Below, piece by piece: positions 32,922 to 37,484 of a stretch of 37,484 nucleotides of DNA (positions are counted from its first letter, which is position 1; every line of letters starts with the position of its first letter). Origin of the DNA: Frigoriflavimonas asaccharolytica (GTDB lineage: Bacteria; Bacteroidota; Bacteroidia; Flavobacteriales; Weeksellaceae); the NCBI RefSeq assembly GCF_013294015.1, contig NZ_JABSNO010000029.1, positions 1-37,484 of the forward strand, written 5' to 3'. Both the position numbers and the translations under genes were made by a program. Under the pieces are notes generated by a model, which was not told the DNA's origin, ran no database searches, and saw nothing but the letters and a program-made list of their open reading frames with translations.

Positions 32922-33842
32922 TTATTTTTTTATAAACTCACCATTTGTACTGATTAAATATTTGAATTTCTCAACCTTATCAATTTTGCTATCTATTAAA
33001 TGACTTTTAGTAATATTTATGTTTGAAAGATTATCAATATTAAAAATGAGTATCGTCTCATCTCTTATATTTTTTTCATCTTTTTCAATGTCCCATGAAT
33101 CAGATTCAATTTCTAATTTGTCAATAATTTTACCATTTTTTACCGAAACAATATCTTTAAATGGAAAATCTCCACAATCATTTTCTAAAATAAAAATTTC
33201 AACACTATTGTAATTACCTAGTGACATTCCTTTTACAGAATTATCGCCACAACCGTACGATTCGATGATTTCTTTATACAGTTGCATTGTGATATCTTTT
33301 CCTTTATAATTTTCCGAGGTAAGATTTACTATTTTGGAATTGTTTTGTGATGATAAAATTACTTCTTCTTTTTTCTTAACAAGAAAAGCGTCTAAAGGAC
33401 AATAAAATTCGCCAATTGGTTTTTTGGTAACTTGCCAATGTAGTTTACCTTCTGATAAAGTTAATTTTGCTTCTCCATTTTCAGCACCAAAAAAACTCAT
33501 GAAAGAAATAATAATTCCATCATTATCTTTTTTTATTTCTTTGATATTTATTTCCTTATCGGTTGCACAATCTATTTTATTTCCATGTTTTGCAACAGCA
33601 CAATAATATCCTTCTAAGAATTGTTTTTTATTTTTTGAAAAATTTATTGAAAACGTGTGATCGTTAACGGAATTAGAAGTATTTGCGAGAGTCCATTCTC
33701 CGATAAAATCATCGAGATTAAGTTCTTGCTTACTATTTACAATGAGGTTATTGTTAATTTCTGGTTTTGGCGTGTCATTGCTTTGTTTACATGAGAACAA
33801 AGAAAACACGATTAAGAAAGTTGTTAATATTGTTTTATCCAT
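32922..33842 (-). CDS. Lipoprotein with lipocalin-like N-terminal domain, possible immunity protein (B)
   Basis: 306 residues. Lipobox SLFSC near residue 18. An N-terminal domain (about 43-155) opens DFIGEWTLANTS and has a beta-barrel-like alternating pattern with two Cys (GYYCAVAKHGNKIDCATD). A C-terminal domain (about 175-306) shares the CGD...DCGDF pattern with lipoprotein A (GCGDNSVKGMSLGNYNSVEI; LENDCGDFPF). It starts 9 bp after the end of the GH108-like pseudogene, the layout of an effector-immunity pair. Function as an immunity protein is inferred from that position; the family name is unknown to me. Confidence 0.72.
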   Translation of the reverse strand: MDKTILTTFLIVFSLFSCKQSNDTPKPEINNNLIVNSKQELNLDDFIGEWTLANTSNSVNDHTFSINFSKNKKQFLEGYYCAVAKHGNKIDCATDKEINIKEIKKDNDGIIISFMSFFGAENGEAKLTLSEGKLHWQVTKKPIGEFYCPLDAFLVKKKEEVILSSQNNSKIVNLTSENYKGKDITMQLYKEIIESYGCGDNSVKGMSLGNYNSVEIFILENDCGDFPFKDIVSVKNGKIIDKLEIESDSWDIEKDEKNIRDETILIFNIDNLSNINITKSHLIDSKIDKVEKFKYLISTNGEFIKK

Positions 33843-33851
33843 AATTTAATT

Positions 33852-34106
33852 TTACAAAGTATAATTTAAACATTCATCTACTCTGTTATGCCAACCTTTT
33901 AAAAATTTCAAATTTTTAGTTGGTTTCCCATTATCATCATACGCCAAGTCAGTATAATATTTTTTTCAAATTTCCGCAATTCTATTAAGTAATTTATCTT
34001 GATCTGAAACGTTATTTAATGCCTTAATTGTATTTGGACCAATTCCTCCATCTTCATAATCTTTGTTATTAATTTTTATTTTTATTTTTGTAAAGTCTTT
34101 ACGCAT
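33852..34106 (-). pseudogene. C-terminal remnant of a GH108-like muramidase (PG_binding_3)
   Basis: The minus-strand frame from ATG 34106 reads KDYEDGGIGPNTIKALNN, DKLLNRIAEI, then an in-frame TGA (33966-33968), then KKYYTDL, LKFLKGWHNRVDECLNYTL and TAA at 33852. DGxxGPxTxxAxN and a terminal FLKGW.NRV are the signature of the PG_binding_3 half of GH108 (secretion-activator/endolysin-like) muramidases. The catalytic N-terminal half is absent: the preceding lipoprotein gene occupies that place and overlaps the frame by 25 bp. So it is dead both by truncation and by a stop codon. Confidence 0.75.
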
Positions 34107-34594
34107 TTTTTAAGTTTATTATTTAAAGGGCGATATTTGGTTGATGACGATAATATCTCATTTACAATTTCTGAACACATTAATTTTTCGACTTCAGAAC
34201 TATTCTTATTGATAGTTGTCCGAACAATTTTATCAATCTTTATAGGAATCGATTTAGATAAATAGTAATCTTCGTAAATATTAGCATTTTCACCAATTTC
34301 TGTATTTATTATGATATTATTTCTATCATAAATAATTTGCGTGTAGTATTTTTCTTTAATTAAATCGTTTTTTATTGGTTGAAAAAAATCGAAATTTTGA
34401 TGATATTTTGAACCATTCAAAATTTCTAAATTATAATTATTAGTAATATTTACGATTACGGAATCACTCGGATTTGAAATGACCTTTTTTTCCAGTTTTT
34501 GATTAACATGATAAGAAGCGCTGCTTGTTTTTTCACAACCTCCTAATGTAATAACTATAATAAGAAAACAATATTTATAATTTATCATATTCAT
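34082..34594 (-). CDS. Small lipoprotein, possible immunity protein (C)
   Basis: 170 residues (the third residue, also Met, is an alternative start). Lipobox ITLGGC near residue 20, followed by a polar, mostly alpha/beta mature part with two Cys near the end (MCSEIVNEI; KKCVKTL). Its start overlaps the end of the DUF3380-like muramidase fragment by 20 bp, a coupling typical of effector-immunity pairs. No family recognised. It is not visibly related to lipoproteins A and B. Confidence 0.65.
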   Translation of the reverse strand: MNMINYKYCFLIIVITLGGCEKTSSASYHVNQKLEKKVISNPSDSVIVNITNNYNLEILNGSKYHQNFDFFQPIKNDLIKEKYYTQIIYDRNNIIINTEIGENANIYEDYYLSKSIPIKIDKIVRTTINKNSSEVEKLMCSEIVNEILSSSTKYRPLNNKLKKCVKTLQK

Positions 34595-34862
34595 TTTTCA
34601 TTTTTGTGTGATAATTGTTTTTTGCATAATCTAGACCATTATATAGTTCTGCTATTTTGTTCCAATTTTTTTCTTTCATTGCTTTTATCATCGTACCTCC
34701 AGTCACATCCTTCAAATAAGTTTTAAAATAAGCAAAATGTTGAACTTCACACATATTCATAGCTTCTTCCATTTCATTCGGTGTGGAATACAAATAATTA
34801 TAATATTTACCCATCACTTGAAACTTTCCCCAAGAACAGCTTTGAATCGCATAAATCAACAT
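34575..34862 (-). pseudogene. C-terminal part of a DUF3380-type N-acetylmuramidase
   Basis: 95 residues: YAIQSCSWGKFQVMGKYYN, MCEVQHFAYFKTYLKD, KAMKEKNWNKIAELYNGLDY, and NYHTKMKNEYDKL. SCSWGKFQVMG followed by a NW..IA..YNG stretch is the hallmark of the DUF3380 (PF11860) N-acetylmuramidase domain, known from endolysins and bacterial secreted lysozymes. Full domains have about 70-90 more residues at the N-terminus including the RFEGH-type catalytic Glu. Here a TAG lies two codons before the first ATG and the upstream DNA shows no continuation, so this is a 5' truncated relic. The following lipoprotein gene overlaps it. It may once have been a T6SS cargo. Confidence 0.75.
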
Positions 34863-34996
34863 TTTCTACATAAGTTTCTATTTTAAACTCTACTTTTTCT
34901 AAAATTACAGAATTGTTTGTAAATCGTCAGCAAAAAGTGGACTGCTTTTAACTTAAACTAAGATAGTGTTTTTGTAATAAAAAATTAATTTTAAAT

Positions 34997-35359
34997 TTGA
35001 ATATTATGAAAACCCCAAGAAAACCTACGCCGGAAACCTACATCAAAGATATCCGCAGAAAAACCAGACGTATATTTACAGCAGAACAGAAGATTCTCAT
35101 TGTTATGGAAGCATTGAGAGCAGAAACTTCCGTAGCAGAATTATGCCGAAAACACGCCATCCAAGAATCCACATTTTACAAATGGAACAAAGAATTTTTG
35201 GAAGCTGGTAAAAAACGACTTTCCGGTGATGTAGTTCGTGAAGCCACTTCCGATGAAGTAAACCAGCTTCGGGAAGAGAATAGAAAACTAAAAGAAACCG
35301 TTGCTGATCTGGTCATTCGGTACGATATTATAAAAAAAAGTTTAGACATTATGGATTAA
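34997..35359 (+). CDS. IS3-family transposase OrfA
   Basis: 120 residues. Helix-turn-helix of the HTH_Tnp_1 type: FTAEQKILIVMEALRAETSV, AELCRKHAIQESTFYKW. A C-terminal leucine-zipper-like coiled coil follows (NQLREENRKLKETVADLVI). It binds the IS ends. Near its 3' end the A-run before AGTTTAG (about 35332-35339) is a possible slippery site for a -1 shift into the orfB frame, which is open there. Confidence 0.9.
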   Translation: MNIMKTPRKPTPETYIKDIRRKTRRIFTAEQKILIVMEALRAETSVAELCRKHAIQESTFYKWNKEFLEAGKKRLSGDVVREATSDEVNQLREENRKLKETVADLVIRYDIIKKSLDIMD

Positions 35360-35379
35360 CTCATCAATACCAAAAATAC

Positions 35380-36363
35380 ATGAGATTATCCGCACATGAG
35401 AAATTAGAAATCATCCAAATCGTTACCCAAAGCGAGATTGGTGTGAATCGAACTTTAAAAGAACTTGGTCTTGCAAAAAGCACCTTTTACAATTGGTACC
35501 ATCTGTTTTTAGAAAAAGGAGAAGCCGGTTTTTTTTCTTCCCCCAATTCTACGCGCAGACAATGGAACAGTATTCCTGAAGAAGAAAAAAACCTTGTAGT
35601 AGAAGTAGCTTTGGAACATTCTGAACTTTCCAGTAGAGAATTGGCGCACAAAATTACCGATGAGCAAGGTGTTTTTATTTCAGAATCAAGTGTTTATAGA
35701 ATTTTAAAAAAACGGTGCTTAATTACCGCGCCTTCTCATATTCTTCTTTCAGCAGCAAATGAATTTAAGGATAAAACCAATTTTGTACATGAAATGTGGC
35801 AGACTGATTTTACTTATTTCAAAATTATTGGTTGGGGATGGTACTATTTGAGCACAGTTTTAGACGATTTTAGCCGTTACATTGTTCACTGGGAACTTTG
35901 TAAAAACATGAAAGTAAATGATGTAAAAAGAACCGTAGATGCTGCTGTAACAAAGGCTGGATTGAAAAAAGGGCAGGCTCCGAAGTTACTTTCGGATAAT
36001 GGATCTTGTTATGTTGCCTCGGAAATAAAAACCTACTTGAACGACCAGTACGAAATGAAGCAGGTTCACGGCAGACCAGCTCATCCGCAAACACAAGGGA
36101 AAATTGAACGATACCATAGAACAATGAAAAATGTAGTAAAACTTCACTTTTATTATAGTCCAGAAGAATTGGAAAAATCTTTGGAAGAATTTGTAAGTCG
36201 CTACAATAATGAGCGTTACCACGAATCTTTGAAAAACCTCACTCCAGCCGATGTTTATTATGGTAGAGCCGATGAAATTTTGAAACAACGTGAAATAATT
36301 AAACAAAAAACAATGCAAAAAAGAAAACGAAATTATTATCAACAAAAAATGTTAGCAGTATGA
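35380..36363 (+). CDS. IS3-family transposase OrfB (DDE integrase)
   Basis: 327 residues from its own ATG. The frame is open upstream to the A-run in orfA (reading RHYGLTHQYQKY before the Met), so the active OrfAB product probably arises by -1 frameshift. An HTH segment (TLKELGLAKSTFYNWY) and HTH_21 region precede the rve integrase core. The catalytic residues are D143 (MWQTDFTYF), D206 (LLSDNGSC) and E243 (GKIERYHRT). No stop or deletion interrupts it, so the element may still be active. Confidence 0.92.
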   Translation: MRLSAHEKLEIIQIVTQSEIGVNRTLKELGLAKSTFYNWYHLFLEKGEAGFFSSPNSTRRQWNSIPEEEKNLVVEVALEHSELSSRELAHKITDEQGVFISESSVYRILKKRCLITAPSHILLSAANEFKDKTNFVHEMWQTDFTYFKIIGWGWYYLSTVLDDFSRYIVHWELCKNMKVNDVKRTVDAAVTKAGLKKGQAPKLLSDNGSCYVASEIKTYLNDQYEMKQVHGRPAHPQTQGKIERYHRTMKNVVKLHFYYSPEELEKSLEEFVSRYNNERYHESLKNLTPADVYYGRADEILKQREIIKQKTMQKRKRNYYQQKMLAV

Positions 36364-36429
36364 AAAAAGTTATTCTAGAAAATTTTTGAGCCATAAAAGC
36401 TCAAAAAAATTTTACGGAAATAACTTTTT
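36364..36429. terminator. Long imperfect hairpin at the end of the IS
   Basis: Outer arms AAAAAGTTATT (36364-36374) and AATAACTTTTT (36419-36429), inner arms TTTTTGAGC (36383-36391) and GCTCAAAAA (36399-36407). It starts right after the orfB stop and could end transposase transcripts or block transcription coming in from outside. Confidence 0.6.
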
Positions 36430-36458
36430 ATACTATCTTTAAAAATTGAAAACACTAT

Positions 36459-36914
36459 CTAACGAAAAGTCCAAATTCTTTTGACGACATACACAAAATT
36501 ATCATAATTAATGTTTGATAATGCAAATTTATTAAGCATTGTGTTTTTTTCATAATCAAAATAAAAATAAATGTCTTCTACACTTTCTTTATTCCCTATT
36601 AAAGATGTTATTGCTGAAATATTATCGTTAAAAATTATTTTATTATAATAAATGAATTTATTGTTATATTCATTTTTTACGCCTTCTTGCAAAACATACT
36701 TTTTAATATATTCTTGTTCAAAAGGATACGTGTTCATATATTGTTGTTCAATATTAATTTCATAACCTTTTTGATTAAAAAGAATGATAATTTCTTTATC
36801 TAAATTTTCTATTCCAAAATATGTTTTCAATTTTTCTAAAAAATCTTTTTTATCTATAGTTTTGTAACTATTTTTTAGTAGCAATGATTTCAGAGTTTGT
36901 GAAATGTTTTCCAT
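36459..36914 (-). CDS. Cytosolic protein of unknown function, cargo region
   Basis: 151 residues, acidic and Asn/Ile/Tyr-rich, without signal peptide or membrane helix. It begins MENISQTLKSLLL and ends VYVVKRIWTFR. The stop is formed at the IS junction but would also be TAG without the IS. Small soluble proteins of this make-up are common as cytosolic immunity or antitoxin-like partners in polymorphic toxin loci; here that is guesswork from position. It lies 11 bp after the truncated gene at 36926. Confidence 0.55.
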   Translation of the reverse strand: MENISQTLKSLLLKNSYKTIDKKDFLEKLKTYFGIENLDKEIIILFNQKGYEINIEQQYMNTYPFEQEYIKKYVLQEGVKNEYNNKFIYYNKIIFNDNISAITSLIGNKESVEDIYFYFDYEKNTMLNKFALSNINYDNFVYVVKRIWTFR

Positions 36915-36925
36915 ATTTTTTGTTC

Positions 36926-37405
36926 TTAATTTAAATCGAAACGATAAAATAGATAGGGTGATTTATTTTTACTTCGTGCAGAATTAACCAATTTTTCAGA
37001 ATTAGATATATCTGGAGAAATGCCATAAAATTGATTATTTTTTTTTAATAAAGTTAATACGAGTTTTTGCTTATTCCCATTAATTTTTAAAGGGAGTTCA
37101 GATTTATCTTCATTTTTTTCATATAGTTCAATGGTTTCCCCTTTTATCCAATAATCACATTTATAATTAATAGGATATCCTCCAGGAGATTCTGAAGGAA
37201 ATTCACTATCCATCCTATCATCATTGGTATATGTAATCTCATTTGGAGTTATTTTAACTTCATACCAACCAATTCTGCTTTTAATTTCTGAATAAGTATT
37301 TAATTTTTGATTATCAGAATTAATATACACTCCTACCCATTCATCTAATGAAGAAATTTTAGCGTTTTTTGATACATTTATCTTGGAAATATGGTAATAG
37401 CGTGA
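36926..37405 (-). pseudogene. 5'-truncated protein of unknown function at an IS-like boundary
   Basis: The frame is open from TAA 37406-37408 to 36926; the only start-like codon is GTG 37330, inside conserved-looking sequence. The upstream part reads KISSLDEWVGVYIN, and a D/E-W-x-G-x-Y opening is common just after the signal of small Bacteroidota lipoproteins (lipoprotein B has DFIGEWTLA). So the true N-terminus, perhaps with a lipobox, was probably lost. An element-like end lies directly to the right (37413). The mature region has a Pro/Gly-rich loop (PSESPGGYPINY) and beta character. Function unknown. Confidence 0.5.
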
Positions 37406-37412
37406 TTAATTC

Positions 37413-37484
37413 CTGGACACATAAATTAGTAATAACCTTAAATTTGTGTCATGAGTTTACATCGAAAAAAATGGAAGCAAAAAG
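37413..37484 (+). mobile_element. Probable start of another insertion sequence (partial)
   Basis: Sequence changes at about 37413: TGGACACATAAATTAGTAAT followed 18 bp later by ATG 37451 opening MSLHRKKWKQK, a basic start like those of transposase OrfA proteins. The element runs off the window. The call rests on the broken gene on its left and this short basic start only. Confidence 0.4.

Larger units (their letters stand above)
34962..36459 (+). mobile_element. Complete IS3-family insertion sequence, about 1.5 kb
   Basis: Imperfect terminal inverted repeats: GATAGTGTTTTTGTAAT at the left end (34962) and the complement of GATAGTGTTTTCAATTTT at the right (ending 36459). A 3-bp TAA flanks both sides (34959-34961 and 36460-36462), a target duplication of normal size for IS3 elements. 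It holds orfA and orfB in different frames and a long hairpin after orfB. Insertion is at the stop codon of the gene at 36459-36914; reconstruction without the IS still gives TAG, so that gene is not shortened. Confidence 0.82.

Overview
The window is low-GC, AT-rich DNA from a Bacteroidota bacterium, most likely order Flavobacteriales and possibly the Chryseobacterium/Weeksellaceae group. The genus is an inference. The signs are Bacteroidota-type promoters (-7 box TAnnTTTG), weak Shine-Dalgarno sites, a LytS/LytTR two-component pair, an NrtR/AraR-type NUDIX regulator, and genes of the Bacteroidota-specific type VI secretion system subtype iii (T6SSiii: TssN, TssO, TssR and a PKD protein).

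Layout. 1-1600 holds a gene tail, a small CHGKC-motif protein, a YHS-domain lipoprotein and a SCO1/SenC copper chaperone. 1612-1832 is the left end of a decayed IS3-family element. 1863-10054 is a signalling and efflux block: a secreted DUF6515-like protein, a LytTR response regulator with its histidine kinase, two tandem EF-hand secreted proteins, and a MacAB-TolC-type exporter (permease, ATPase, adaptor, outer-membrane channel). Three promoters in this block share one architecture: two half-sites 21 bp apart, the proximal one starting exactly 34 bp before the -7 box. This suggests a local LytTR regulon.

10227-19623 is a polyol (probably mannitol or sorbitol) locus: a NUDIX-type regulator, two long-chain polyol dehydrogenases, a PfkB fructokinase-like kinase, an RbsABC-type ABC importer and an outer-membrane beta-barrel protein. 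The two main polyol promoters carry a similar 19-bp operator-like sequence 8 bp after the -7 box. A 5'-broken peroxiredoxin follows (19936-20463).

20670-31435 is a T6SSiii segment: hcp (tssD) read leftward, and a rightward cluster tssF-tssG-tssN-tssK, a pseudo-receiver LuxR-type regulator, tssO, a small membrane protein, a PKD protein and tssR. The sheath (TssB/C), TssE, ClpV and VgrG genes are not in the window. A perfect 10+10 bp inverted repeat lies between hcp and tssF.

31436-37484 is a decayed cargo region on the minus strand. It holds fragments of two muramidase families (DUF3380-like and a GH108/PG_binding_3-like tail) alternating with lipoproteins that may be immunity proteins, a fragment cut at an IS end, a complete IS3-family element with a 3-bp target duplication, and what looks like a third element starting at the right edge. 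I read this as T6SS effector/immunity cassettes being broken up by IS activity. No tRNA, rRNA or CRISPR array was seen.
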